Part shown: positions 7,655 through 16,662 of the stretch, in pieces | How positions within the stretch are numbered: position 1 is the stretch's first letter | Layout: every line of letters starts with the position of its first letter | Assembly: GCA_029051525.1 (NCBI GenBank) | Contig: JAIDKG010000098.1 | Span: forward strand, 1 to 47,964 | DNA: 47,964 nucleotides | Reading direction: 5' to 3' | Source: Muribaculaceae bacterium | Lineage (GTDB): Bacteria > Bacteroidota > Bacteroidia > Bacteroidales > Muribaculaceae | Made by a program: the position numbers and the translations under genes | The notes under the pieces: generated by a model | What the model was told of the DNA's origin: nothing | Databases searched by the model: none | What the model saw: only the letters and a program-made list of their open reading frames with translations

Positions 7655-10150
7655 ATGAATATTTCATTAGGTGAAATAGCCGATCTGCTCGGTCATGAGG
7701 CCGCTCCGGCACTCTTCAACAAGCGTGTGGAGAGACTTCTCACCGACTCCCGTTCGCTTCTCAATCCGGATGGCACCCTCTTCTTTGCCATATCCACATC
7801 CACCTGTGATGCCACCCGGTTTATCCGCCCTCTGTATGAGCGCGGAGTGCGCTACTTCGTGTCGACATCTGTGCCCTCCGATATGGCCGATGTTGAGGAT
7901 GCGGTGATATTCACATATCCCGATCCGGTGGAGGCACTTCAGAAAATCGCCCGTAGGCCGCGCAATCTCGGTGGCCAGGTAGTGGCCATAACCGGCTCAA
8001 AGGGTAAGACCACCCTCAAGGAGTGGCTCTACCAGCTCATGGCCCCGCTTGCAGAGACGGTGCGCAGCCCCCGTAGTTATAACTCGCAGATAGGAGTGCC
8101 CCTCTCCATGTGGGAAATCGGAATCTCCACCCAGCTCACACTCATCGAGGCCGGCATATCCCGCAGCGGTGAGATGCAGCGCCTGGCCGCCTGCATCAAT
8201 CCCGATGTGGTGATAATCACCGGTATCGATGATGAACATGATGCCGGCTTCGACTCGCATGAGCAGAAGGTCAACGAGAAGCTCTCACTGGCCGGGGGGA
8301 AGCGAGCGCGCCGCCTTATCTATTGCGTCGACGATGAGGAGGTGGCCACAGCAGCGCGCCGCCTCTATCCCGACCTCGACCATTTCACCTGGACCCGCAG
8401 CAACCGTCTCGGAGCGCGCCTGCGCATCATCGGCGACTCCATGATTGAGCGCCACGGCACCACGCTGCGTAAAATCACCTATACCTGCGGAGCCGAGCTT
8501 CACTCCATCGAGGTCAACGCTCCTGAGGAGACCGATATGCGCAATGCCTGCACCGCGCTGGCATTCATGCTCTCCGAGCGCATCAATCCCACTCTGGCGG
8601 CCGATCGTTTTCGCGATGTGCATCCCATCTCCACCCGTCTTAAGGTGGCCGAAGGTCATGACGGTTGCAGCCTGATCTACGACTCCTACACCTCCGACTT
8701 CTCCACCCTCGAGCCGGCCATCGATTTCATGATGCGCCGCCGCACCCCCTCGCAGCAGACCGTGGTGGTGCTCAGTCCGCTGATGCATACCGGTCGCGGC
8801 CCGGTGCGCCGCGAATATGAGAAGGTGGCCGAGATGCTCCGGCTGCGCGGAGTGGACCGTGTGATCGGTGTGGGTGCCGAACTTCGCAAATACGACACCC
8901 TCTTCGGCCGCAATGCCACCTTCTTCTACACCGCCCAGATGCTCTTCGACTATCTGCGCCTCAACCCGCTGCAGAACTCAATCGTGCTGCTTAAAGGGAG
9001 CCCGGCCTACGACTTCTCCCACGCTATGGAGATGATGGAGGTGCGCACTCATGAGACCCACCTCGAAGTCAACCTCGAGGCCCTTATCCAGAACTACAAC
9101 TATTTCCGCTCCCATCTCCCCGCCAGCACCGGCATGATAGCCATGGTCAAGGCCTCAGGCTATGGAGTGGGTAGCTATGAGATAGCCAAGACTCTTCAGG
9201 ATGCCGGCGCGGCTTATCTGGCCGTGGCGGTGCTCGACGAGGGTGTCGACCTCCGCGAGCGGGGCATAACGATGCCCATAATGGTGATGAATCCGCGTGT
9301 GTCGGACTATGGCACCATGTTTGAGCACAGACTCGAGCCGGAGATCTACAATATGGCAATGCTCCGCGATGTGATAGAGCAGGCCGCTGCCCATGGGGTA
9401 AATGACTATCCGGTGCATATCAAGCTCGACACCGGCATGCACCGTATGGGATTCACCGAGGATGAACTCGACCCACTGATCGATCACCTTTCCGGCCAAT
9501 CGAATGTGAGGATAGCCTCCGTCTTCTCCCACCTCGCCACAGCCGATGTGCCGGAGATGGATGATTACACGCACCTGCAGCTCGAATGCTTCGACCGCTG
9601 CACCGGGTATCTCCTCTCCCGGCTTCCTTACCGCTTCCTGCGGCATGTGCTCAATTCGGCCGGTATATTGCGTTTTCCGCAGTATCACTACGATATGGCG
9701 CGCCTTGGCATAGGCCTGTATGGAGTGAATACACTTCCCCCCGAGATGGAGGAGCCCCTTGCTCCGGTGGCTACACTCTCTACGGTGGTGATCCATGTGC
9801 ACCGCTGGCCGGCCGGCACCACTGTGGGCTATGCGCGTCGCGGCGAATTGCATCGCGAATCGAAAGTGGCCACCATCCCCATCGGCTATGCCGACGGCAT
9901 GAACCGCCATTTCGGCAACGGTGCCATCAAGGTGCGCATCAACGGCTGCGAAGTGCCCACAGTGGGAAATATCTGCATGGATGCCTGTATGGTGGATGTC
10001 ACCGACATTGACTGCAAGGTAGGTGATGCTGTAGAGATATTCGGGCGCAATATGCCTATATCCCGGCTCGCAGAGGTGCTCGACACGATACCCTACGAGG
10101 TGCTCACCTCAGTCTCACCGCGCGTGAAGCGCGTATACTACCGCGACTGA
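7655..10150 (+). CDS. murF-alr: Bifunctional MurF / alanine racemase
   Basis: Fusion of two cytosolic peptidoglycan-precursor enzymes, a domain order typical of Bacteroidota. Residues 1 to about 465 are a Mur ligase (UDP-MurNAc-tripeptide:D-Ala-D-Ala ligase), with the ATP loop ITGSKGKTTLKE near 112-123 and a GIDDEHDAG segment. Residues about 470-831 are alanine racemase. The PLP lysine is K499 in MVKASGYGVG, and a VGYAR tyrosine motif, IPIGYADG and VGNICMD are in the C-terminal barrel. The racemase supplies the D-alanine used for D-Ala-D-Ala. No break or frameshift is seen across the linker. The MurF half lacks some classical motifs, as is usual in these fusions, so its substrate is assigned by family. 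Confidence 0.93.
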   Translation: MNISLGEIADLLGHEAAPALFNKRVERLLTDSRSLLNPDGTLFFAISTSTCDATRFIRPLYERGVRYFVSTSVPSDMADVEDAVIFTYPDPVEALQKIARRPRNLGGQVVAITGSKGKTTLKEWLYQLMAPLAETVRSPRSYNSQIGVPLSMWEIGISTQLTLIEAGISRSGEMQRLAACINPDVVIITGIDDEHDAGFDSHEQKVNEKLSLAGGKRARRLIYCVDDEEVATAARRLYPDLDHFTWTRSNRLGARLRIIGDSMIERHGTTLRKITYTCGAELHSIEVNAPEETDMRNACTALAFMLSERINPTLAADRFRDVHPISTRLKVAEGHDGCSLIYDSYTSDFSTLEPAIDFMMRRRTPSQQTVVVLSPLMHTGRGPVRREYEKVAEMLRLRGVDRVIGVGAELRKYDTLFGRNATFFYTAQMLFDYLRLNPLQNSIVLLKGSPAYDFSHAMEMMEVRTHETHLEVNLEALIQNYNYFRSHLPASTGMIAMVKASGYGVGSYEIAKTLQDAGAAYLAVAVLDEGVDLRERGITMPIMVMNPRVSDYGTMFEHRLEPEIYNMAMLRDVIEQAAAHGVNDYPVHIKLDTGMHRMGFTEDELDPLIDHLSGQSNVRIASVFSHLATADVPEMDDYTHLQLECFDRCTGYLLSRLPYRFLRHVLNSAGILRFPQYHYDMARLGIGLYGVNTLPPEMEEPLAPVATLSTVVIHVHRWPAGTTVGYARRGELHRESKVATIPIGYADGMNRHFGNGAIKVRINGCEVPTVGNICMDACMVDVTDIDCKVGDAVEIFGRNMPISRLAEVLDTIPYEVLTSVSPRVKRVYYRD

Positions 10151-10164
10151 TTCATCTCCTATAT

Positions 10165-10232
10165 CACCGCAAATACCATCTACGGCCATCCCTGCATGAG
10201 AGCAAGGATGGCCGTAGATGGTATTTGCGGTG
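10165..10232. terminator. Perfect 27-bp inverted repeat between convergent genes
   Basis: Arms 10165-10191 and 10206-10232 are exact reverse complements, 27 bp, around a 14-nt loop. It lies between the stops of murF-alr and xseB, so it can serve both strands. It has no T-run on either side. The exactness and length are unusual for a terminator. Confidence 0.7.
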
Positions 10233-10254
10233 GGCACCGTGGTGCTGCATCGCG

Positions 10255-10458
10255 TCAGATAGATTCCAGAGCGCGCTGCACCTCCTCTTCCGTCTTACGA
10301 AGCTTTGCTTTGCAATGATTCATAAGGCGGAGTGCATCGGATGTATATTCGGCCAGGTGGTCGATGTCGCAATCGGGACTCTGCATTTTGGTTACGATGT
10401 TCTCCAGCTTGGCGATAGCGTCGGTGTAGCTCAAATTTTTGATTTCTTCGGGTGTCAT
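10255..10458 (-). CDS. xseB: Exodeoxyribonuclease VII small subunit
   Basis: Small subunit of the cytosolic ExoVII nuclease, which cuts single-stranded DNA from both ends. The 67-residue all-helical protein has the family pattern SYTDAIAKLENIV followed by a second helix with CKAKLRKTEEEVQ. It begins 17 bp after the stop of xseA, the normal operon pair. The GCGC hairpin at 10478-10501 separates the two genes. Confidence 0.88.
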   Translation of the reverse strand: MTPEEIKNLSYTDAIAKLENIVTKMQSPDCDIDHLAEYTSDALRLMNHCKAKLRKTEEEVQRALESI

Positions 10459-10473
10459 GGGGAGGTATTCTGT

Positions 10474-10503
10474 TTTTAGAGCGCGTTCTTGAACGCGCTC
10501 TTG
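10474..10503. repeat. REP-like hairpin at the xseA 3' end
   Basis: AGAGCGCGTTC (10478-10488) and GAACGCGCTCT (10491-10501) pair perfectly around TT. On the minus strand it encodes the last XseA residues KSAFKNAL and the stop codon, so the repeat overlaps coding sequence. Confidence 0.85.
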
Positions 10504-11879
10504 GATTTCACTTCAGATTGGATTTTGCCGTCGCTCAGGGTGGTCTCGATGATGGCGCCCGGAGGGAGCTCTGCGGCGCTTCTCACAGCCTTGCCATCTA
10601 CGCGGGTTATGGAGTAGCCCCGGCTTAGGGTTGCGTCAGGACTGAGCACGCTGATGAGGCGCGAGAGCGATTCGAGACGTTCGGTCTCGCGGAGGTTGCG
10701 TTGCGAGGCGCTGCGGTGTAGCAACGGAGGTATCGATTCAAGCCGCGTGCGTTGCGAGGCTATCAGGGTGGCCGAACTGCGGGCTATGCGCGAGGCAAGG
10801 TCGGCCAGCAATGTGTTGGCACGTGAAATTCCCGCTTGTGCGGCGCGTGAAAGCGTGGCGGAGAGTCTCTCCATGCGGTGCTGCTCGGCGGTGATGCGCC
10901 CCGGTGCCAATACCGGCAACATGGCGGCCAGATGGGCCAGACGTTGCTGTTCGGAACTGATCACTGAGCGCGTATGGTCGGTGATGTGGCGAGTGAGTTC
11001 TGCGGCATAATCCTCAGCCCGCTGCAGGCGGTCGGTGATAAAGGCAGCCACGGCAGTGGGCGTCTTGCAGCGGGTATGGGCTATATAGTCGAGCACCGTG
11101 TTGTCGCGCTCATGGCCGATTCCCACAATCACCGGAAGCGGAAAGAGAGCCACACGGCGGGCAAGATCATAATTATCGAATGCGTTGAGGTCGGATGTGG
11201 CTCCGCCGCCGCGTATGATCACCACACAGTCCCAATGCTTCATGGTGCGCTCCACACTGTCGAGAGCCGCCATCACGGTAGGCACAGTGCGCTCCCCCTG
11301 CATGCTTGCGCTAAAGAGGCGAGGATAAATCGCAAATCCCGAAGCAGAGAGCTGATTGATGAAATCTCCATATCCTGCGGCTCCTTCGGCCGAAATCACG
11401 GCGATGCGCTGCGGAGCCGGCGAGAGGGATAGCCGGCGGTTGGCCTCAAGCACCCCCTCCTTATGCAGCCGCTCCAGGATCTCGCGTCGCAGCCGCTCCA
11501 TGTCGCCTAAAGTATAGGATGGGTCCACATCCGAGATATTGGCCGACAGACCGTAGATCGGATTGTGAGTGGCCGTGAGCCGCAAGAGCAGTTTCATTCC
11601 GGTAGCCATCTGGCGCCCGGTGGCCTTCTCGAATTTTTCACGGATAACCGTCAGGTCGCTCCCCCAGATGGTGGCCTGAATACGCGCCACCGTGCGTCCG
11701 GCAGCGTCCTTCTCCAGAAGCTGGCCATAGGCATGCAGACCATGCATTCTGAAATCGGCCAACTCAGCCACGACCCATTGCTGCTGCAGCGAGGGGTTGG
11801 AATTTACATGGCGGGAGATGGCTTGCGTAAAGGCAAGCAGAGAGAGGTGAGATGAACCGGAAGGTGCTTCAGCAGGCAT
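10476..11879 (-). CDS. xseA: Exodeoxyribonuclease VII large subunit
   Basis: Catalytic subunit of ExoVII. An N-terminal OB-fold for ssDNA binding spans about residues 10-110. The nuclease core contains IAVISAEGAAGYGDF, the VVIIRGGGATSDLNAF motif and GIGHERDNTVLDYIAHTR, followed by a long coiled-coil and a short C-terminal domain with LSRGYSITR. The 467 residues are normal for the family. The end is odd: the last eight residues KSAFKNAL and the stop are encoded by a dispersed GCGC palindrome, so the native C-terminus was probably replaced or extended. It forms an operon with xseB downstream and with nnr and DUF4831 upstream. Confidence 0.92.
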   Translation of the reverse strand: MPAEAPSGSSHLSLLAFTQAISRHVNSNPSLQQQWVVAELADFRMHGLHAYGQLLEKDAAGRTVARIQATIWGSDLTVIREKFEKATGRQMATGMKLLLRLTATHNPIYGLSANISDVDPSYTLGDMERLRREILERLHKEGVLEANRRLSLSPAPQRIAVISAEGAAGYGDFINQLSASGFAIYPRLFSASMQGERTVPTVMAALDSVERTMKHWDCVVIIRGGGATSDLNAFDNYDLARRVALFPLPVIVGIGHERDNTVLDYIAHTRCKTPTAVAAFITDRLQRAEDYAAELTRHITDHTRSVISSEQQRLAHLAAMLPVLAPGRITAEQHRMERLSATLSRAAQAGISRANTLLADLASRIARSSATLIASQRTRLESIPPLLHRSASQRNLRETERLESLSRLISVLSPDATLSRGYSITRVDGKAVRSAAELPPGAIIETTLSDGKIQSEVKSKSAFKNAL

Positions 11880-11940
11880 GGGGCGAATGTGTGGGTAAGT
11901 GATGAAAAATAGTTGGAGAGGATATGTCAGGGAATGGAAT

Positions 11941-13017
11941 CTACTGCACTGAGCCGATCTCGCGCAGACCTCCGGTCACGGGATTGAATATGGCGTAGGA
12001 GGGCTCTTTCTTATCAGTGAAGAGGGAGGGGGAGAGGCCGAAAATCACTCCAAACTGAGCAAACTCCAATTCGCGGTTATAGAGAGTTTTCCCGTCGAAT
12101 GAGAGTGAGACCTGCGCCTCGCCCGGTATGCAGTAGCGCACTGCATCTTTCGGTATCTGTTTCTCCTGCCCCTTGTCGTCGACGGGCAGTTCACCCTGGG
12201 CGGTGATATTCACCTTGATGCGCACCGGAGCACCTGCATAATCATTGGGGGCGCAGAATCCCTTGAAATCCGAGAAACGGAAAAGAATCTCCTCACCATC
12301 CTCTTCGGGCACGAATGAGAAAGTGCGGCTCACCGTCTCCGAATAAGCCGACCCGGTGAAGGCGGCAGTCATGGCCTGCTCCTGATCGCGCAGCGAGTTG
12401 AGCATCAGCTCGAGCTGGCGGCCATCGGTGGGCATGTTGTCGGCGGTGCCGCGGGTCAGCGAGATATGTGCGTCGCGCACCTCCATGATATTCTCGGCGA
12501 GCATTTCAGCCTGCTTGGCGGCAGATTGCGATGCGATGAAATCCTCATCCACATATTTCAGATATTCCTTGCCGTTGAGAGGGCGGGCGGGCGCCACATC
12601 GGGAGTCGATTCCGGAGCTGCCGGAGCCTGCGCCTCGGCATTGATCGAGAGGATCATGCCATCCTGCGCCACGCTGATGAAGGTCGTGGAGCCCGGTTTG
12701 AGCTGCATCAGATACTGGGATTCGGAATCCACAGCGCCATAAGGGCGCACCTCCACGCTCTGCAGCGTCCACATCTCGCCGGTCTCGGCGATGATATGGT
12801 CATTGGCCAGATATTTCTTGGCATATTTGGCATAAGGACCGGCGATGCGGGTCTCCTTGACTGCAGTGACCTTCACCTCGAGAGCGGTGATGGGGAGGGA
12901 GTATACGAGGCCGTATTCATTATGTCGGTCGGCCGTGAGCACCTTGGTCTGCTGCGCGGCGCCCGGAATGGCGCATGCCATAAAGAGGAGGCCCGGAAGG
13001 ATGATGAGTGGTTTCAT
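11941..13017 (-). CDS. DUF4831 family secreted protein
   Basis: Exported protein of 358 residues with a signal peptide (MKPLIILPGLLFMACAIPGAAQQ) and no lipobox Cys at the cleavage site. The sequence (a YGLVYSLPITALEV segment, then KYAKKYLA and a late LRDQEQAM region) fits DUF4831, a Bacteroidota family of unknown function. The mature part is mostly beta with a Pro/Ala-rich linker around residues 130-145. It lies 56 bp after nnr and 61 bp before xseA on the same strand, so it is probably co-transcribed from the promoter at 14682-14712. No catalytic residues can be named. Confidence 0.75.
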   Translation of the reverse strand: MKPLIILPGLLFMACAIPGAAQQTKVLTADRHNEYGLVYSLPITALEVKVTAVKETRIAGPYAKYAKKYLANDHIIAETGEMWTLQSVEVRPYGAVDSESQYLMQLKPGSTTFISVAQDGMILSINAEAQAPAAPESTPDVAPARPLNGKEYLKYVDEDFIASQSAAKQAEMLAENIMEVRDAHISLTRGTADNMPTDGRQLELMLNSLRDQEQAMTAAFTGSAYSETVSRTFSFVPEEDGEEILFRFSDFKGFCAPNDYAGAPVRIKVNITAQGELPVDDKGQEKQIPKDAVRYCIPGEAQVSLSFDGKTLYNRELEFAQFGVIFGLSPSLFTDKKEPSYAIFNPVTGGLREIGSVQ

Positions 13018-13073
13018 AAGAGTATGATTGTTGTGAGGTGAGGGGGGATATATTATAAATTCCCGCTGCGGTG

Positions 13074-14612
13074 TCAGAGCGGATTGGGAAGTTCGCCGCG
13101 GTTGATGATTAGGCTTATGGCGCGTCCCACATAGTCGGATATGTCGGAAGCCGTCATACCGACCTCTCCATATTCCTGGGCGGCCAGGTCGCCTGCCAGA
13201 CCGTGGATATATACCCCCATAGTGGCGGCATGCTCCGGGCGATATCCCTGCGCAAGGCAGGCGGCTATCACACCGGTGAGCACATCTCCCGCTCCGCCGG
13301 TGGCCATGCCGGGATTGCCGGTGGAGTTGAAGTATACCTTTCCTGTGGGGCGCACGATAGCTGTGAAATGCCCCTTGAGCACGATGATCACATTGTAATG
13401 GCGGGCCATCTCGATGGCCTTCTGCAGGCGCTCTTCCGAGGAATTATGTTCGCCGAAAAGCCGGTCGAATTCACCGATATGCGGAGTGAGTATAGTGTTC
13501 TGCGGCAGCATAGTGAGCAGCGCCGGGCGGCGCGCGATGCAGTTGAGGGCATCGGCATCGAGCAGCAGCGGTGTCTTGCAGTTTTTCAGGAGCGCCTCCA
13601 GAGCATCGATGGTCTTCTCCCGGGTGCCTATGCCGGGACCCACCGCCACAGCCTGATGAGGGTGATGGATAGTCATATCGGTGATATAGTGCTCATTGCG
13701 GTCGGGCTCAAACATCACCTCCGGAGCGGCCGTCTGGAGAATCTTCATTCCGCTCCATGCGCTATGCACAGTGGCCAGGCCGGCCCCCGAACGCATCGTG
13801 GCGCGGGCACACATCACAGCAGCCCCCATCATACCCACCGACCCGGCGAATATAATCGCCGAGCCATAGTCGCGTTTGCCGGTGAATGGACGGCGCGGCC
13901 GCAGCAGCGGGCGCACACTTTTGGCCTCTACGAGCATGTAGTCGGTGTGCAGATCTTTTATTTTCTCCTGGTCATACTCCAGATAGAGAAGTTTCCATTC
14001 ACCTATCAGGTCGGCATTGTCGGCCAGGAAGAAAGAGAGGCGCGGCAACTGGAATACCAGCGTGAGATTGGCATGCATCACATCGCGCTTAAGTATATTC
14101 AGATTCTCCTCGCCATGCAATCCCGACGGGATGTCGAGCGAGATGATATATGCCCCCGACTCATTGCAATATCGGGTAAGCATGGCGAATCCGCCGGCCA
14201 GAGGGCCGGTGAGTCCGGCCCCGAAGAGGGCATCGACCACCACATCGTTCTCGCTCAGATAGGGGGGAGTGAACTCCCGGCTCACCTCCGTGAAATCAAT
14301 CCCATCAATAGTAATCAGTTTCTTGCGCTCCTCATCGCAATCATGCGAAAGTCGCGGCCCGGTATTGAAGAGGAAAATTTCCAGATTCCGGTATCCGCGC
14401 TCGAAGAGCAGGCGGGCCATGGCCAGCGCCACACCTCCGTTATTGCCCGGCCCCGCAATCACCACGATGCGCTGACCCGGCAGAAACCGTGACATGATTT
14501 CATAGCACACCGCATTGGCGGTGCGCTCCAGCAGCTCCAGCGAATCGATATTCTGCGCTTCGCAAGTAGCAGTCTCGATTTCCTGAAGTATATTTGATTT
14601 GAAGATCTTCAT
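13074..14612 (-). CDS. nnr: Bifunctional NAD(P)HX epimerase / dehydratase
   Basis: Metabolite-repair enzyme for damaged nicotinamide cofactors. The N-terminal YjeF_N epimerase domain (about 1-215) has VVIAGPGNNGGVALAMA and a VDALFGAGLTGP motif. The C-terminal ribokinase-like dehydratase (about 230-505) has the GSVGMMGAA segment, a GPGIG motif, the LDADALN strand and the ATGGAGDVLTG loop with the catalytic Asp. The 512 residues match the two-domain fusion. It leads the minus-strand operon with DUF4831, xseA and xseB and has a well-spaced promoter about 70 bp upstream of the ATG. Confidence 0.92.
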   Translation of the reverse strand: MKIFKSNILQEIETATCEAQNIDSLELLERTANAVCYEIMSRFLPGQRIVVIAGPGNNGGVALAMARLLFERGYRNLEIFLFNTGPRLSHDCDEERKKLITIDGIDFTEVSREFTPPYLSENDVVVDALFGAGLTGPLAGGFAMLTRYCNESGAYIISLDIPSGLHGEENLNILKRDVMHANLTLVFQLPRLSFFLADNADLIGEWKLLYLEYDQEKIKDLHTDYMLVEAKSVRPLLRPRRPFTGKRDYGSAIIFAGSVGMMGAAVMCARATMRSGAGLATVHSAWSGMKILQTAAPEVMFEPDRNEHYITDMTIHHPHQAVAVGPGIGTREKTIDALEALLKNCKTPLLLDADALNCIARRPALLTMLPQNTILTPHIGEFDRLFGEHNSSEERLQKAIEMARHYNVIIVLKGHFTAIVRPTGKVYFNSTGNPGMATGGAGDVLTGVIAACLAQGYRPEHAATMGVYIHGLAGDLAAQEYGEVGMTASDISDYVGRAISLIINRGELPNPL

Positions 14613-14681
14613 TTAGTAGCAATTTGCAGCGTCAATGGCGGTGCGGAAGCGTCCAAACCGCATTCGCACGCCACCCGACTG

Positions 14682-14712
14682 CAAATTTACAAATAATGCC
14701 CGCAATCCGCAA
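14682..14712 (-). promoter_or_regulatory. Promoter of the nnr-DUF4831-xseAB operon
   Basis: On the minus strand, TTG (14710-14712) is followed after 20 nt by TAAATTTG (14682-14689), a full match to the Bacteroidota -33/-7 pattern. It predicts a leader of about 60 nt before the nnr ATG. Confidence 0.7.
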
Positions 14713-14777
14713 TAATAAATAAGAATAATCCATAAATCGGAAATGCCGGCATGTGGGTTTTGAGTGAATATCAGGAT

Positions 14778-14812
14778 TTAGAGCGCGCTCTTAAGAAATG
14801 AGGCGCTCTAAG
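14778..14812. repeat. REP-like element, inverted pair
   Basis: TTAGAGCGCGCTCTTAAG followed by GAGGCGCTCTAAG gives two facing half-sites between surE and the nnr promoter region. It runs directly into the hairpin at 14810-14846. Confidence 0.7.
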
Positions 14813-14846
14813 CCCCCTTCCCACAAAAAATGTAGGAAGGGGGCTT
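14810..14846. terminator. Hairpin AAGCCCCCTTCC / GGAAGGGGGCTT
   Basis: A perfect 12-bp stem (14810-14821, 14835-14846) lies 28 bp past the surE stop on the minus strand. Its loop block 14814-14833 is identical over 20 bases to 4925-4944. It probably ends the mtaB-GT2-surE transcript. Confidence 0.6.
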
Positions 14847-14873
14847 AATTGGGTCGGACGGTATATTGGGGTG

Positions 14874-15620
14874 TTATTTGGAGGTGCGGTCGATTTGGCA
14901 GGGGACGATGGTGACGAAGCCGCGGGCCAGAAGGGCATCGTCGGTGTCGGGGTTGTCGGGTTCTTCGTTGATGAAGCGGCCGGTCATCCAGTAGTAGGGA
15001 CGTCCGTGGGGATCGGTATATTCGGCATATTCATCGCTCCAGTGGCCTTTGCAGGCCACGGTGTGGCGTATTCCGGCGAGGTCGCTGCACTTTGGGGCGT
15101 TGACGTTGAGGCATACACCCTCGGGGAGCCCTTTCTCCATAACATCCTCCACTATCCGGCGCACATATGGCAGCATCGGCAGGAAATCGGCCTCCGGCGA
15201 ATGGTCGCAGAGGGAGAATCCGATGGAGGGGATGCCGAATACGCACCCCTCGAAGGCGGCTCCCATGGTGCCGGAGTAGAGCACATTGACCGAAGCGTTC
15301 GACCCATGGTTGATGCCGGTACACACCAGGTCGGGACGGCGGTCGCGAAGCACAGTGTGCATGGCAATCTTCACACAATCGGTCGGGGTGCCGTTGACAT
15401 GATACCATTCCACATCCGGTTCATCCTCGCGGTAATCATCTACGGGAGTGATGCGGAGGGGTTCGTAGACGGTGATTGCCATAGATTTACCCGACTGCGG
15501 GCCTTCCGGACAGACGGCCACCACATCGCCAAACTCCTGAAGAAGGCGGGTGAGATGATGCACTCCACGGGCACGATAACCATCATCGTTGCTGACAAGT
15601 ATAAGAGGTCTTCTGTTCAT
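14874..15620 (-). CDS. surE: 5'/3'-nucleotidase SurE
   Basis: Metal-dependent nucleoside-monophosphate phosphatase acting in the cytosol. The N-terminus shows the signature LVSNDDGY with metal ligands D12-D13, then a SGKSMAIT segment and the GINHGSNASVNVLYSGT motif carrying the third ligand. The 248 residues are normal for the family. It is the last gene of the minus-strand unit mtaB-GT2-surE, 49 bp after the glycosyltransferase gene. Confidence 0.92.
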   Translation of the reverse strand: MNRRPLILVSNDDGYRARGVHHLTRLLQEFGDVVAVCPEGPQSGKSMAITVYEPLRITPVDDYREDEPDVEWYHVNGTPTDCVKIAMHTVLRDRRPDLVCTGINHGSNASVNVLYSGTMGAAFEGCVFGIPSIGFSLCDHSPEADFLPMLPYVRRIVEDVMEKGLPEGVCLNVNAPKCSDLAGIRHTVACKGHWSDEYAEYTDPHGRPYYWMTGRFINEEPDNPDTDDALLARGFVTIVPCQIDRTSK

Positions 15621-15669
15621 AAATATATATAAATGTTTTCAGGGTGATTATCAATCTTTTTCAGGAAAA

Positions 15670-16659
15670 TTACTTCCGGCGCAGCAGATAGTGGTCGATA
15701 AGAATGCTGCGGTCAGCTCCGGGGAGTTTGCGCAGCGAATCGGTCGAAGGGTGAGAGGTGTAATCACGTCGCATCCGGCGGAAATCGGAGTGAGCACGCA
15801 GCACAGCCCTCGCATCCCCCCATTGCCCCTTGGCCAGAAACATCAAGAAGGCCAGAGTGTCGGCAAGACGGCGCACGAAGAGAATCTTACGACCGCGGCC
15901 TACCGGGAGATTCTTATGCAGGAGCAGCAGGTTATTGCGGAAATTCAGATATGTTTTCTTCGGGTTCCCCTTCGGGAGCGATGCTCCACCCATATGATAT
16001 ACCATGCTGTCGGAGATAGCGCATACGCGCCATCCTGCGCCGATCATGCGGCAGCAGAGGTCAATCTCCTCCATATGGGCGAAAAAAGCCGCATCAAGTC
16101 CGCCGAGGTCGAGATAAACCTCCGTGCGCACCATCAGAGCCGCTCCCGAAGCCCATGCCACATCGATGGCCGGCCCGTCATACTGCCCCTCGTCGCGCTC
16201 CACGGTCTCAAACACGCGTCCGCGACAATAAGGATAGCCCAGATTGTCGAGGTAGCCTCCGGCGGCACCGGCATATTCAAACATATCTCTCTGATAATAA
16301 GAGCGTATTTTGGGTTGCAGGGCAGCCACCTCCGGGTGCTCCTCCATGTATCGGAGCATCGGGCGCCACCAATCCGGAGTCACCTCCACATCACTGTTGA
16401 GCAGGATTGTGTAGGGATAGCGCGTCTCGGCAATAGCTCGGTTATAGCCTGCGGCAAATCCGAGATTCTCCTTGAATCGGAGCAACTTCACCTCCGGGCA
16501 CACCCTCTTGACCCATTCACATGAATCATCGGTCGAGCCATTGTCGGCCACAATCAGGTCGCACTCATCCGAGATGCAATGCTTCACCGCGATGGGGAGA
16601 AGTTGCTCAAGCAGTCGGCGGCCATTCCAGTTGAGAATGATTATTGCGAGTTTCTTCAT
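15670..16659 (-). CDS. Glycosyltransferase family 2
   Basis: GT-A fold glycosyltransferase of 329 residues. Motifs: ILNWNGRRLLEQLLP at the N-terminus, VADNGSTDDS for nucleotide-sugar binding, the FAAGYNRAI segment, LLNSDVEVTPDWW carrying the DxD-like metal site, and a later HMEEIDLCCRM motif typical of rhamnosyltransferase-like GT2 enzymes. It is soluble or peripherally attached; no strong membrane segment is seen. The acceptor and sugar cannot be inferred. It lies only 3 bp from mtaB, so co-transcription is near certain, but a functional link to tRNA modification is not implied. Confidence 0.85.
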   Translation of the reverse strand: MKKLAIIILNWNGRRLLEQLLPIAVKHCISDECDLIVADNGSTDDSCEWVKRVCPEVKLLRFKENLGFAAGYNRAIAETRYPYTILLNSDVEVTPDWWRPMLRYMEEHPEVAALQPKIRSYYQRDMFEYAGAAGGYLDNLGYPYCRGRVFETVERDEGQYDGPAIDVAWASGAALMVRTEVYLDLGGLDAAFFAHMEEIDLCCRMIGAGWRVCAISDSMVYHMGGASLPKGNPKKTYLNFRNNLLLLHKNLPVGRGRKILFVRRLADTLAFLMFLAKGQWGDARAVLRAHSDFRRMRRDYTSHPSTDSLRKLPGADRSILIDHYLLRRK

Positions 16660-16662
16660 AAA

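Noticed and set aside
13203..14492. 429-codon open frame on the plus strand
   Set aside because: Antisense to the NAD(P)HX repair gene, with no signal or motif.
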